Assembly (NCBI GenBank): GCA_963844805.1 | Contig: CAWJPU010000007.1 | Location: forward strand, 87,480-151,479 | From: JACCZR01 sp963844805 | GTDB taxonomy: Bacteria; Actinomycetota; Thermoleophilia; Solirubrobacterales; Thermoleophilaceae | Length of the DNA stretch: 64,000 nt | Direction of reading: 5' to 3' | In this document: positions 54,245-63,967 of the stretch, piece after piece | Layout: every line of letters starts with the position of its first letter | How positions within the stretch are numbered: the stretch's first letter is position 1 | Program-made: the position numbers and the translations under genes | The notes under the pieces: generated by a model | What the model saw: the letters and a program-made list of their open reading frames with translations, nothing else | Told to the model about the DNA's origin: nothing | Database searches by the model: none

Positions 54245-55315
54245 ATGGTGCGGGGGGTGCCAGCTCAGGTCAAGAGGTCTAAGCGGTCGCTGTTGCCTCG
54301 CGCGGGCGGGCGCGACATAGCGATCGATCTGGGAACCGCGAACACGCTGGTCTTCGTGCGCGGGGAGGGCATTCTCGTCTCCGAGCCCTCGGTCGTCGCC
54401 GTCGACACGGCGACCGGAGACGTCCACGCCGTCGGCGACGAGGCGCAGCGGATGATCGGGCGGACCCCGGCGTCGATCTCCGCGGTTCGACCCCTCCGCC
54501 ACGGCGTGATCGCCGACTTCGAGGTGACCGAGCAGATGCTCCGCTACTTCTTCGCCAAGGTCGAGAAGGGCCGCTTCGCGCATCCGCGCGTGATCATGTG
54601 CGCGCCGTCGGGGATCACCGACGTCGAGGAGCGGGCCCTCATCGAGGCGTGCATCGCCGCGGGGGCGCGCTCGACCCACCTGATCGAGGAGCCGCTGGCC
54701 GCGGCCATCGGCGCGGGCCTCGAGATCGACCGGCCGCAGGCCACAGCGGTCGTGGACGTAGGGGGCGGCACCAGCGAGGTCGCGGTCCTCTCCCTGGGGG
54801 CGATCGTCGCGTCCCGGTCGGTCAGGGTCGGGGGCTACGACTTCGACGAGGCCGTCGCGACGTTCCTGCGCCACCGCCACGGGCTGGCGATCGGGGAGCG
54901 AAGCGCCGAGCACCTGAAGCGACAGGTCGGCAGTGTCCGGCCAGACCAGCGCGAGGCGAGCGACACGGTGCGCGGCCGCGACCCGGCCACAGGCCTTCCG
55001 CGCGAGGTGGTGATAACCAGCGAAGAGCTGCGCGAGGCCCTGGAGCCGCTCGCCGCCGAGATCCTGAAAGCGGTCACCGGGACGCTGGAGGAAACGCCGC
55101 CCGAACTGGCCTCGGACCTGGCCGAACGCGGCCTGCTGCTGGCCGGCGGCGGCGCGCTGCTGTGGGGGCTGGCGGAGCGCCTGGAGGCCGAGACGGGGCT
55201 GACCGTCCGCATGCCTGACGATCCGCTGACGTGCGTCGCCCTGGGAGCGGGGCGTTCGCTGGAGGAGATGGCGGTGCTGGAACGCAGAGCCCGTTCGGGC
55301 TCGAGTCAGCACTGA
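54245..55315 (+). CDS. mreB: MreB-family rod-shape/actin-like protein
   Basis: 356 aa. Actin-fold motifs are complete: phosphate-1 AIDLGTANTLVF, phosphate-2 VVDVGGGTSEVAVLS and adenosine LAGGGALLWGL. ATP-dependent filament former that guides wall synthesis in rods. No mreC/D/rodA next to it, unlike the usual cluster, so it may be an additional MreB-like paralogue. ATG and a GTG 12 nt later are both possible starts. Confidence 0.9.
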   Translation: MVRGVPAQVKRSKRSLLPRAGGRDIAIDLGTANTLVFVRGEGILVSEPSVVAVDTATGDVHAVGDEAQRMIGRTPASISAVRPLRHGVIADFEVTEQMLRYFFAKVEKGRFAHPRVIMCAPSGITDVEERALIEACIAAGARSTHLIEEPLAAAIGAGLEIDRPQATAVVDVGGGTSEVAVLSLGAIVASRSVRVGGYDFDEAVATFLRHRHGLAIGERSAEHLKRQVGSVRPDQREASDTVRGRDPATGLPREVVITSEELREALEPLAAEILKAVTGTLEETPPELASDLAERGLLLAGGGALLWGLAERLEAETGLTVRMPDDPLTCVALGAGRSLEEMAVLERRARSGSSQH

Positions 55316-55400
55316 CCTACGGGGCGGAGCGCGCTGTCCTCGTGGGGCGCCCGCGACAGGTTCAGAAACGCTTCATGCGCGGCGCCTACCGTGACCGCCG

Positions 55401-55499
55401 ATGGTCGGTCCGGTCCTGAAGACAACGATGTCGCTCGCCTTGGCGGTGCTGGCGGCGTTCGGCTACGGCGAGGACGTCGGCAGGCCCCTCTCCTCTTAG
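55401..55499 (+). CDS. possible small hydrophobic peptide
   Basis: 32 aa from ATG (MVGPVLKTTMSLALAVL, then FGYGEDVG). It lies alone in the 243 nt between mreB and the channel. It could be the remnant of a gene or chance. Nothing else is seen in this gap. Confidence 0.25.
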   Translation: MVGPVLKTTMSLALAVLAAFGYGEDVGRPLSS

Positions 55500-55558
55500 A
55501 TCACGCGAAGTCGCAGGGACCGCGTCATGATCTGCCGGACCGTCTGCAGCCCATCCTG

Positions 55559-56019
55559 GTGCGGACCCCACTCGTGCTCACGGAGAACAGCCCGGGGCAA
55601 CGAACCAGCAGGGAGTGCTTCCCCCTCCTCTTGGCCTTCCGGGGACTCAGGCGTGCGGTAGCCGCTGTCTTGCGCGATCCCGAGGCCAGGGCGCTGCCCA
55701 TCGTCGCGGGTGCCCTGGTGCTGACGGGAACGCTGTTCTACTGGCGCTTCGAGGACTGGACGGTCATCGAGGCGCTCTACTTCTCGGTCGTCGCGCTCAC
55801 GACGGTCGGTCTTCGGGGACTATGATCGCCCCGAGTACACCGGGGAGCCCAGATCTTCACGATCATCTACATCCTCACCGGCCTCGGCATCCTCGTCGCC
55901 TTGCTGAGCGCAGTCGCCCAGCAGTACCTCAGGCAAAGGACGAGGACGCGAGCGTGAGGGACCGTCTGAAGGCCCGCCGCGAGCGCCGCAGGGGCGAGGG
56001 CGAGAACGCACCGGGTTAG
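55559..56019 (+). CDS. potassium channel, two-helix pore type (frameshifted)
   Basis: About 153 aa. First helix LPIVAGALVLTGTLFYW, pore helix and selectivity filter LTTVGFGDY once a break near 55815 is corrected, second helix IFTIIYILTGLGILVALLSAV after a break near 55852, and a basic C-terminal tail (RDRLKARRERRRG) after one near 55935. KcsA-like layout without regulatory domain. GTG start uncertain. Three indels in 130 nt suggest poor sequence quality or decay. Confidence 0.75.
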
Positions 56020-56113
56020 GCGCAAGATCTGTCCAGGCCGCCCGGGTCGCGTGGCGTGCGACGGCGAGAGAGCCGCGGCTGATGCTCACCGGCGAGGCCG
56101 ACTAGAACGGAGG

Positions 56114-56135
56114 GCCCCGGAATCCGTTCCGGGGC
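56114..56135. terminator. 9-bp hairpin after K+ channel
   Basis: GCCCCGGAA-TCCG-TTCCGGGGC. No T-run, but it is the only strong hairpin in the 206-nt gap before the flavoprotein gene. Confidence 0.45.
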
Positions 56136-56225
56136 GGAAGTCCGTCCGCCGCACCGTGCGACGGCGCCTCCTGCTACTCGCGCTGTACCGACTCGGAGCT
56201 CCGCCGAAACGTCGGCGGGGCTGGA

Positions 56226-57956
56226 ATGATCACGCCCGTGGCGCACAGGGTGATCGTGCTCGGCGGCGGGGTGGCCGGGATGAGTGCTGCGCACGAGCTG
56301 GCCGAGCGCGGCTTCGCGGTCACGGTCTACGAGACCCGCTCGATCCCCGGTGGCAAGGCCCGCAGCATGCCGGTGCCGGGGTCGGGGACCGGCGGGCGCC
56401 GGGACCTACCGGGCGAACACGGCTTTCGGTTCTTTCCCGGCTTCTACCGCCACGTCACCGACACCATGAAGCGGATCCCCTTCCCCGGGTCGCCCGACGG
56501 CGTGTTCGCGAACCTCGTCCCGGCCACCGAGGTGCAGATGGCCCGGGCCGGCGGTACCGAGATCGTCACTCCGTCCCACTTCCCTACGTCGCTGGGAGAC
56601 CTCGATCGCGCTTTTCGCTCGCTGCTCGAGTACGCCACCAGCGTCGGCATCCCTCTGCACGAGCAGCTCTTCTTCGTCAACCGTCTCCTCCTGCTCCTCA
56701 CGAGCTGCGAGAAGCGCCGCTTCGTCGAGTACGAGAACCAGAGCTGGTGGACCTTCTCGGGCGCGGGCAGTCGCTCGGCCGGCTACCAGCGGTTCCTCGC
56801 CGACGGTCTCACACGGAGCCTGGTGGCGGCCAAGGCGAGGGAGATGAGCGCCAGAACCGGCGGCTACATCCTGCTCCAGCTCTTGTTCGACCTGTCCCGC
56901 CCCGGGGGCCACGCCGACCGGGTGCTCAACGGCCCCACCAACGACGTCTGGATCGATCCGTGGCTGGCGCATCTGCGCGCGCTCGGGGTCGACTACCGCC
57001 TCGACCATCAGGTCCAGGAGCTCCACTACGAGCACGGGCGGCTGAGCGGTGTGACCGTTGTGAATCAGGGCCAGCCGGTCGAGGACAGCGCCGACTTCTA
57101 TGTCGCCGCGCTGCCCGTCGAGGTGATGCGCCTGCTGGCCACCGACTCGCTCAGGGAGGCGGAGCCACGGCTCGCCGGCCTCCATCGCATGCGGACGCGA
57201 TGGATGAACGGGATCATGTTCTACCTCGACCGTGACGTCCGGGTCGGGCACGGCCACACGATCTACATCGACTCTCCCTGGGCGCTGACGTCCATCTCGC
57301 AGGCCCAGTTCTGGGATCGCTTCGATCTCGAGCAGATGGGCGACGGCCGCGTCGAGGGGATCCTGTCGGTCGATGTCTCAGACTGGGAGCAGCAGGGCGT
57401 CTTGCACCGAAAACAGGCGATGTACTGCTCGAAGGAGGAGGTCCAGGAGGAGGTCTGGGCCCAGCTGACGGCCGCGCTCAACGATGCCGGGGTCGACGTC
57501 CTCGAGGACGCGAACGTGCTCGCCTGGTTCCTCGACCCGAGCATCGTCTACCCCAACCCCAATGAGGCCTCGAACCTCGAGCCGCTCCTGATCAACACCG
57601 CGGGCTCATGGGCCGACCGCCCCGAGGCGGTGACGGAGGTCGACAACCTCTTCCTGGCCTCGGACTACGTCCGTACCCACACCGACCTGGCGACGATGGA
57701 GGGCGCCAACGAGGCGGCCCGGCGCGCGGTCAACGGCATCCTGGACTCCGCCGGCTCGGACGAGCCGCGGTGCGAGGTCTGGCCGCTCAGGGAGCCCGCC
57801 ATGTTCGCCCCGGCCCGCGCTGTGGACCGCTTGCTGTTCGAGCTCGGCCGGCCACCCGCGCAGACCGTCCGGCTGGAGGACGGCCACATCGAGGCCTCCC
57901 CGCTGCTGCGCGCCACCGGCTCCGTGGCCGAGCGGGTCTCGGGCCTTCGGAGCTAG
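56226..57956 (+). CDS. FAD-dependent amine oxidase/phytoene desaturase-like protein
   Basis: 576 aa. N-terminal FAD loop VIVLGGGVAGMSAAHELAERG, then the GGKARS motif and HGFRFFPGFYRH. The C-terminal FAD segment is FLASDYVRTHTDLATMEGANEAARRA. This is the family of hydroxysqualene dehydroxylase and carotenoid desaturases. The substrate is unknown because no isoprenoid genes adjoin it. ATG start. Confidence 0.87.
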   Translation: MITPVAHRVIVLGGGVAGMSAAHELAERGFAVTVYETRSIPGGKARSMPVPGSGTGGRRDLPGEHGFRFFPGFYRHVTDTMKRIPFPGSPDGVFANLVPATEVQMARAGGTEIVTPSHFPTSLGDLDRAFRSLLEYATSVGIPLHEQLFFVNRLLLLLTSCEKRRFVEYENQSWWTFSGAGSRSAGYQRFLADGLTRSLVAAKAREMSARTGGYILLQLLFDLSRPGGHADRVLNGPTNDVWIDPWLAHLRALGVDYRLDHQVQELHYEHGRLSGVTVVNQGQPVEDSADFYVAALPVEVMRLLATDSLREAEPRLAGLHRMRTRWMNGIMFYLDRDVRVGHGHTIYIDSPWALTSISQAQFWDRFDLEQMGDGRVEGILSVDVSDWEQQGVLHRKQAMYCSKEEVQEEVWAQLTAALNDAGVDVLEDANVLAWFLDPSIVYPNPNEASNLEPLLINTAGSWADRPEAVTEVDNLFLASDYVRTHTDLATMEGANEAARRAVNGILDSAGSDEPRCEVWPLREPAMFAPARAVDRLLFELGRPPAQTVRLEDGHIEASPLLRATGSVAERVSGLRS

Positions 57957-57978
57957 AGCAACGAAAGGTGATCCCGAG

Positions 57979-59922
57979 TCAGGGTCTTGCGAAGGGGTCC
58001 CTGATCAGGAGCTCGACGTTTCGGTCGCCGTCGCCACCGCGGGCATCGGGGCGCCCGTCCTCACCGTTTGACGAATCGGGGTCGTTGAACGACAGCTCGC
58101 GTGAGATCGAGGCGAGCCGTTGCACCGCGGGGGACGAGGAGCCCTGCCCGTCGTTCCGCGCGGGTGGGCCTCCCGGGTCGGCCGCGCCACTGTGGTCGAG
58201 CAGCGTGCCGAAGATCGAGAGGGTGCCATCGCGGTTGTCTACGAGGTCCAGCACACGCGACTGCTCCGGCCAGTCGATGTGCGCCGCCGTGGCAACCTCC
58301 CAGAAGCCGCCCTGCGCAGGACCGGCACCGGGCTGCCGCTCGTACGGAAGCACCTTGTTCTTGTGCTCGTGGCCCGCCACAAACCCCACCACCGCCGAAT
58401 GGCGCAGGAACTGGCAACGGAGCGTCTCCGGCATCGCGCTCGGGCACGGCGGACGACGACCGTCGCCTCCTTCGGGCTCGGTACCGAAGTGGACCAACTC
58501 GTTCGTGTTGCCTCCTTGGTCTCCCGGGGGGAACTGGCTGACGGGCGGCTGGTTCATCGTGTCGAGCGTGTGGTGGGCGAAAACGAGCACACGCTCTTCG
58601 TCGGCCTGGGCTTGATCGAGCTCCTGCTCGAGCCACTGGTACTGCTCCTCATCGATGTTGCCGCCGTCGCCGCCGTTCTCGGCGATCGAATCGAGCACGA
58701 TGAACCGGAGCGGCAGGCCCTGCTCCCCGGGCTGGTCGGGGTCGTCGGGCTTGGGCTCGAAGGAGTAATAGCCCTGTCCCAGCGCAAGCTCGTCTGGAGG
58801 GGTTCGCATGCCGAAGCCGTGGCCCACGGGCGTGCCGGTCGTCTGCGCGTGCTCGGCGATGTACTCGGGCTTTCGGAGGGGACGTCGCCGTGCGTCGGGG
58901 GGCACGTTGGTGGTCGTGGCGCCCGCAGGCGGAGCCACAAGCATGTTCCGGACCGAAGCCAGCGCGCCGGGGTGCGAGATGAACCCGGACTCCCGCTCCT
59001 TCGGCGTGAGCTCGCTCCGCACCGCGTCGAGACCCGCGTCCGAAAGGCTGCTGATCTTCACGCAGCCGGTCGCGATCGCCTCCAAGGCCGGGTTTCGGGG
59101 TTGGTTGCCCTGCACCAGCGCGTCGTGGTTTCCGAAGATCCCGTACCAGGGGACACCCAGCCCGGTCGCCCTGAAGGGCTCGTTCATGTCCTCGAAGAGA
59201 TCCGGGAAGTCGCGGACCGAGCTGTCGCGCCCGGCCTCGGTGGAGTTCTCGCCGCGGTCGGGCGAGTAACCGCGACCGTCCTCGTTGTCGCTCGGCGGCG
59301 TCGCGCTCGAGTCCGGCTCGTAGTACTCGTTGTTGTTGCGCACGCCGTCGTAGATGGAGCCGGGCGTGGCCTCACAGCCGGGCACCGGCACGCCGGAGTT
59401 CGGGTCGATCGTCTTGCCGCCATCGAGCAGGTCGATGAACCAGCGCGTCTCATTGAGCTGAGTGTTGTCCGAGTTGTCGCCGGTGGTCATCACCAGCTGT
59501 GGCCGTTCGTGGGTGATCGGGCTCACCGTGTTGCGCATCTGGCGCACCATCTCGTTCATCACCTGAGGCGAAAGCCCCTCGTGCGGTCGATAGGCCGAGG
59601 TGAACGGAGGCCCGAGGCGGTCGAGAAACTCGACACGCAACGGCGACTCCTCGTCTACCACGTGCATGTCGGTGAGCTGGCCGAAGAACAGCTGGGGCAC
59701 GCGGGATCGCTCGCGGTTGGGCGAGGGCGGCCCGCCGAGGTCGGGGCGCACCTCGTAATCGTCACCCGGGCCCGCCTCGAGCCGGTTGTCTCCGTCGCGA
59801 TCGAGGATCGTCTGCTCGAGGGTCGTCCGCGGCCGGCTCTCGGCCGGTCCCGCGAGTCCCAGCGCCAGGGCCGCGGTCAGACCGGCCACGGTTGCCATCC
59901 TCGCTCGTCTCGACTCCCCCAC
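57979..59922 (-). CDS. secreted calcineurin-type metallophosphoesterase
   Basis: 647 aa. Signal peptide (TVAGLTAALALGLAGPAES) and metal motifs LTDMHVVD, TTGDNSDN, GIFGNHDAL, FAHHTLD, GHEHKNK. Reads like the PPA1498-type actinobacterial metallophosphoesterases; it acts outside the cytoplasm on an unknown phosphoester. GTG is chosen over a TTG 6 nt upstream because the GGGGAGGGG ribosome site is then 7 nt away. Confidence 0.88.
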   Translation of the reverse strand: MGESRRARMATVAGLTAALALGLAGPAESRPRTTLEQTILDRDGDNRLEAGPGDDYEVRPDLGGPPSPNRERSRVPQLFFGQLTDMHVVDEESPLRVEFLDRLGPPFTSAYRPHEGLSPQVMNEMVRQMRNTVSPITHERPQLVMTTGDNSDNTQLNETRWFIDLLDGGKTIDPNSGVPVPGCEATPGSIYDGVRNNNEYYEPDSSATPPSDNEDGRGYSPDRGENSTEAGRDSSVRDFPDLFEDMNEPFRATGLGVPWYGIFGNHDALVQGNQPRNPALEAIATGCVKISSLSDAGLDAVRSELTPKERESGFISHPGALASVRNMLVAPPAGATTTNVPPDARRRPLRKPEYIAEHAQTTGTPVGHGFGMRTPPDELALGQGYYSFEPKPDDPDQPGEQGLPLRFIVLDSIAENGGDGGNIDEEQYQWLEQELDQAQADEERVLVFAHHTLDTMNQPPVSQFPPGDQGGNTNELVHFGTEPEGGDGRRPPCPSAMPETLRCQFLRHSAVVGFVAGHEHKNKVLPYERQPGAGPAQGGFWEVATAAHIDWPEQSRVLDLVDNRDGTLSIFGTLLDHSGAADPGGPPARNDGQGSSSPAVQRLASISRELSFNDPDSSNGEDGRPDARGGDGDRNVELLIRDPFARP

Positions 59923-59989
59923 GCTCAACCCCTCCCCTTGACCGCTTCGATGCCGCGGGATGCTGCCAGACCGGGATCGCGCGCTGCCG

Positions 59990-60358
59990 TCAGCTGTCCC
60001 CCGCGGTGGTTCTGATGCGCTCGAGCGCCTCTTCGAGCTCATCATGAAGCGTCAGCGCGTCGGCCGCTCCACTCAGGTGGAGGATCTCGCGCACCGGCGC
60101 CTCCCGAGGAACGACGATCCCCAGCATTTGCTGGCGCCTGGCGACTCGCCGGGCGAGGTCGAACAGCAGAGCCACGCCGGCGCTGTCGAGGTAGGTGACC
60201 TCGCTGAGCTCGACGACCAGCCCTGCCGCATGGTTGGGAACCGCATCGGAGATCGTGGCCTGCAGCTCTCCCGCGTCGGACAGGTCGATCTCCCCCGCGA
60301 TGCTGGCCACGGTGACGCCACGGACCTGGTCCAGCTTCAGCGTGGCCAGCTGTCTCAC
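59990..60358 (-). CDS. STAS-domain anti-sigma factor antagonist (RsbV-like, second module)
   Basis: 122 aa, TYLDSAGVALLFDLA with the phosphorylatable Ser. GTG start overlaps the upstream phosphatase-kinase stop (GTGA). Paralogue of the STAS gene at 5.4 kb with identical gene order. Confidence 0.9.
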   Translation of the reverse strand: MRQLATLKLDQVRGVTVASIAGEIDLSDAGELQATISDAVPNHAAGLVVELSEVTYLDSAGVALLFDLARRVARRQQMLGIVVPREAPVREILHLSGAADALTLHDELEEALERIRTTAGDS

Positions 60359-62554
60359 GGGGCTTCCTTGGGCGAGAGGTGACGCCGGAGCCGCACCGTG
60401 GTGCCGTTCGCCGAAGGGCTCAGCTCGGTCCAATCCATGAGCGCGTCCATGAGCGCGAGCCCGCGGCCCCGATCCACCCCCCGCTGCTCCCGCCACGTTC
60501 CGTGGTCGTGGATGGCGATCAGCACATCGTCCTGACCGAGCGTGGCCTCCAGCCGAAAGGCCGCATCCCCGGGCCGATAGGCGTGCTCGATCGCATTGGC
60601 GCAGGCCTCCCCGCACGCCACCTTGATCGCATAGACGTCCTCCTGGCCTGCCGTCGTCTGCTTCAGCCACCGCTCGAGAGCGGTCCGGATCGACGCCAGC
60701 GCCTCGGGCTCCGCCGGGAACTCGAGCATGAAGCCCTGCCTGGGCAGCTTCGAGAGCGTGAACGCAAGCAGTGCCACGTCGTCGCCCGGCTCCGAGTCGA
60801 CCAGCATCCGGGCCATCACCACCTCGCACAGCGCTTCCGGGTCGGCGGGGCCCGCCTCCACGATGCGCGCGGAGCTCCTCGAGGCGCAGCTCGATGCTGA
60901 CCCCCGGCTGCTCCACGAGGCCGTCTGTGAAGAGCAGGAGCGTCGAGTCGAAGGCGATCTGCGCACTGTCCTGCGCGAATCGGCTGTAGGGCAGCGCACC
61001 GAGGGGCGGCGACGTCGCCGCGCCCAGGAACGAGGCCTTCCCGTCGGGGCCCCTGACGAGGACAGGCAGGTGACCGGCGTTGGCGAACTCCGCGCTGCCG
61101 TCGTCGGGGTCGAGGATGACGCAGAAAAGGGTCGCGATCTCGCTGCGGTGCTGCCTCTCCATGAGCGAGTGCAGGCGCTGTATGACGGACACCGGGGAGT
61201 GCCCATCCAGCGCATATGCCTCGAGCGCAGTCCTGAGCTTGCCCATCAGTGCCGCGGCGCGCACGCCTCGACCGACCACGTCGCCCATGGCCAGCGCGAT
61301 GCGCCCGTCGTCGAGCTCGAGCACGTCGTACCAGTCGCCCCCCACCTCGGTGCCTCCGCCCGCCGGCTGGTAGCGCGCGGCCACCTTCGTGCCCGGAATG
61401 CGCGGCAGCTCCGGCAGCAGGCTCCGCTGAAGCGTCTCGGCGATGTGGCGCTCGCGCTCGAACAACCGTGCGCCGTCGACGGCGAGCGCGACGCGGTCAC
61501 CGACCAGCTCGAGAAGCGCGGTGTCGGCCTCGGTGAAATGACGGGGCGCGCGCGTCCCCACGTAGAGCACGCCGATGGTCCTTGCGCTGACCAGAAGAGG
61601 CACGCCGAGCAACGAGCGGGGGCCCGCTGCCGGTGTGGACGAGCCGCCACCTCCCTCGCGTTCGAGTGCGACCGGCCGCCGCTCCGCCGCCACGCGTGAG
61701 GCGAACTCCTGCTCGGGCGCGATGGCCGTCTCATTCCCGGGTTGGCTGCTCGCCCCCCGCGACGCTCCCACCTCGAGGCGGCGGCCGTCGCCGACGCTCA
61801 GGAGGATCGCGCCGTGGTCGGCCTCGAAGACCCGGGTGATTCGCTCCAGCAGCTCGTCGAGCAGCTCATCGAGGGCGCGGTGCGCGAGCGTCGCGTCGGT
61901 TATCCACTGGAGGTCGCGAACCCGTTTCGTCGCAGCATCGGCCTCCTTGCGTGCGTATCTCTCCTGCTTCTGCAGGCCCAGCCGCTGGGCTCGCACGTAG
62001 TTCACGTACACGATGAGGACCAGGCCGACGGAGGCGAACAGCAGCGCCCTGCCCACGATGTCCCGCTCCTCGGTCGTCCCCTCCTCCAGGGCGAGCGGAG
62101 CCAGTGTCGCGAGCAGGATCCCGACGAGCACGGCGCCGGCACGCCGAGCGGGCTGCACGGCGGCCGCTCCCACCCAGATCAGCAGGAAGAGCTGGTAGGG
62201 CAGCACGGACTGGGAGAGGGCCTGGATCAGCAGGATCTCGCCGATTCCCGCATAGGTCAGCGCCAGCAGCACGTTGAAGCGGACATCGCGACGCTCCCGC
62301 AGAAGCGCCACGCCGGCGACGACGTCGGCGAGGACGACTGCGCCGGCGAGAATCCAGCCTGCCACCGGCCCGACCCCCTCGGTGGGGGGAAAGAGCGGCA
62401 GGAACCCAAGAATGAGGGCTCCGTGCAGCAGCGACAGGACGGCCACCGCGGTGCGCGACGTCGTTGGGTCGGCGCCGGCGTAAGGGTCATCGCCACGCGC
62501 GAAGAGATCGCCCACGGCGCTCAAGCTCGCTCCGCGTGTGCCGGTCCCGGTCAT
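60355..62554 (-). CDS. membrane GAF-SpoIIE/RsbU phosphatase fused to RsbW-like kinase (frameshifted)
   Basis: About 732 aa. Five to six N-terminal membrane helices (residues about 35-190), a GAF domain (about 220-370), phosphatase (GGDWYDV, GDVVGRG, GDDVALLA) and HATPase (GEACANAIEHA). It lacks the PAS domain of the 5.8-kb paralogue. A frame break near 60880 falls before the last phosphatase motif. Followed by its STAS partner. Stress-response partner switching, sigma factor unknown. Confidence 0.9.
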
Positions 62555-62812
62555 ACTTGCGCGCAGGCCGGTGGGGCCCACGGCAAGGCTAGCGCCGCCG
62601 GCCTCCCAGAACGCCGGGACGCGTCCCGGCCCGCGAGTGCGGTCGAGCGGCGCGGGCGGCATTCGCGAGCAGGCACCGGTGCGCTCTCGCATCCAGGCCA
62701 TCAATCCCAACCTCACGGCCATCCGCAAACAGCGAGCTGCCCATTGGCGGCTACGCCCGGAGGGCCGGCGCGGGGGGACAGACGTGCCTGAGGCAACAAG
62801 TAGGCTGCGCGA

Positions 62813-63145
62813 GTGAACGACCTCACCCGCGAACACTCCCGCGAGTACCCGCCCGGCACCCCGCCGCTGGGCGAGGACGAGGCGGCGGACCTGCACCGGC
62901 AGGTGCCGGAGTGGGAGCGCGACGGCGTTATCGCGCTGCGCCGCGAGTTCTCATTCGACGACTTCAGCCAGGCGTTCGGCCTGGTCGCGCGAGTCGCACT
63001 GCTGGCCGAGGCCGAGAGTCACCACCCTGAGATCGAAGTGACATGGGGCCGCGCCGCGTTCCGGACCTGGACTCATACCGCGAACGGGCTGAGCCGCAAC
63101 GACTTCATCCTGGCGGCGAAGATCGACCTGCTCGCCACCGGCTAG
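62813..63145 (+). CDS. pterin-4a-carbinolamine dehydratase (PCD/PhhB)
   Basis: 110 aa, GTG start. Motif ESHHPEIEVTWGRA with the catalytic His pair and the second helix (GLSRNDFILAAKIDLL). It recycles 4a-hydroxy-tetrahydropterin from aromatic hydroxylases, or moonlights as a transcription cofactor. Intact. Confidence 0.92.
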   Translation: MNDLTREHSREYPPGTPPLGEDEAADLHRQVPEWERDGVIALRREFSFDDFSQAFGLVARVALLAEAESHHPEIEVTWGRAAFRTWTHTANGLSRNDFILAAKIDLLATG

Positions 63146-63166
63146 ACCCGCCCGTGGCGGCAGCGG

Positions 63167-63910
63167 TCAGCGCGCCTCAGCTACGAGCACAAGAGGCGTG
63201 CCGGGCGACGGCTCCCCATCGCCGGCAAGCGAAGCGTGGCGTCCGACAACCGCGAACCCAGCGCGCTCGAGCATGCGGCAGAGCTCGCGCTCGCTGTAGA
63301 CGCGTAGGTCGTAGGCTCGCGGCTGATCGGCCGCCGTGCCGTCCTCGAATCGCTGCTCCTCGCGCATCACGCGCCGGGCCTGTTCGAAACGCCGCTCGAA
63401 GCGCAGCGTGCCCCCGCCGACCAGCGGCCGCTCCTCGCGCTCGCGGAGCTTCTCGCCGATCGCGGCGGAATGCAGCGTCTCGATGACGATTCGCCCTCCG
63501 GGCGCCAGCACTCGCCGGAACTCGCGCAGGGCCATCCGGTCGCCGCGGTCCCCGAGGTATCCCAATGCGGTGCCCAGCGACAGTACGGCGTCCAGGGTTC
63601 CGCTTTCGACCGGGACCGCGGTGTACGAGCCCAGCACGAAGCGCGGCCACCTTGCGCCACTCCGCGCCCACCGCGCCGCGGCGAGAAGCGATCGGGATCG
63701 GTCCAGCGAGATAACCCGAAAACCGTCATGCGCAAGCGGGAGCGAGTGGCGGCCGTTTCCACACCCTGCGTCCAGGATCGATGCTCCGGTATCGCACGCG
63801 GCCAAGTGTGCCGCGGCCCGCGCCTGTGCCGCCGACTCTGCCGGCGACTTCTCGGCGACGACGGTACTCAGATACCGCGGGTCGTCGAAGAAACGTTCGG
63901 CCGATGGCAT
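63167..63910 (-). CDS. class I SAM-dependent methyltransferase
   Basis: 247 aa. SAM motif I LDAGCGNGRHSLPLA, motif post-I ISLDRS, motif II-IV LDAVLSLGTALGYL, PGGRIVIETL. Substrate unknown. The start is the ATG at 63910. Convergent with the pterin dehydratase across 21 nt. Confidence 0.85.
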   Translation of the reverse strand: MPSAERFFDDPRYLSTVVAEKSPAESAAQARAAAHLAACDTGASILDAGCGNGRHSLPLAHDGFRVISLDRSRSLLAAARWARSGARWPRFVLGSYTAVPVESGTLDAVLSLGTALGYLGDRGDRMALREFRRVLAPGGRIVIETLHSAAIGEKLREREERPLVGGGTLRFERRFEQARRVMREEQRFEDGTAADQPRAYDLRVYSERELCRMLERAGFAVVGRHASLAGDGEPSPGTPLVLVAEAR

Positions 63911-63967
63911 CTTTCCTTCCGAAGGGCCACCGCGACACTACGCCCTTGGCCGCGCCGTGTCACCTGC

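Noticed and set aside
31..62554. Calling the frameshifted genes pseudogenes
   Set aside because: Conserved motifs continue past each break and intact partners surround them. Sequence indels are simpler.
62555..62812. Small plus-strand frames before the pterin dehydratase
   Set aside because: Low-complexity Arg/Pro/Ala content and overlapping possible upstream extensions; no ribosome site seen.
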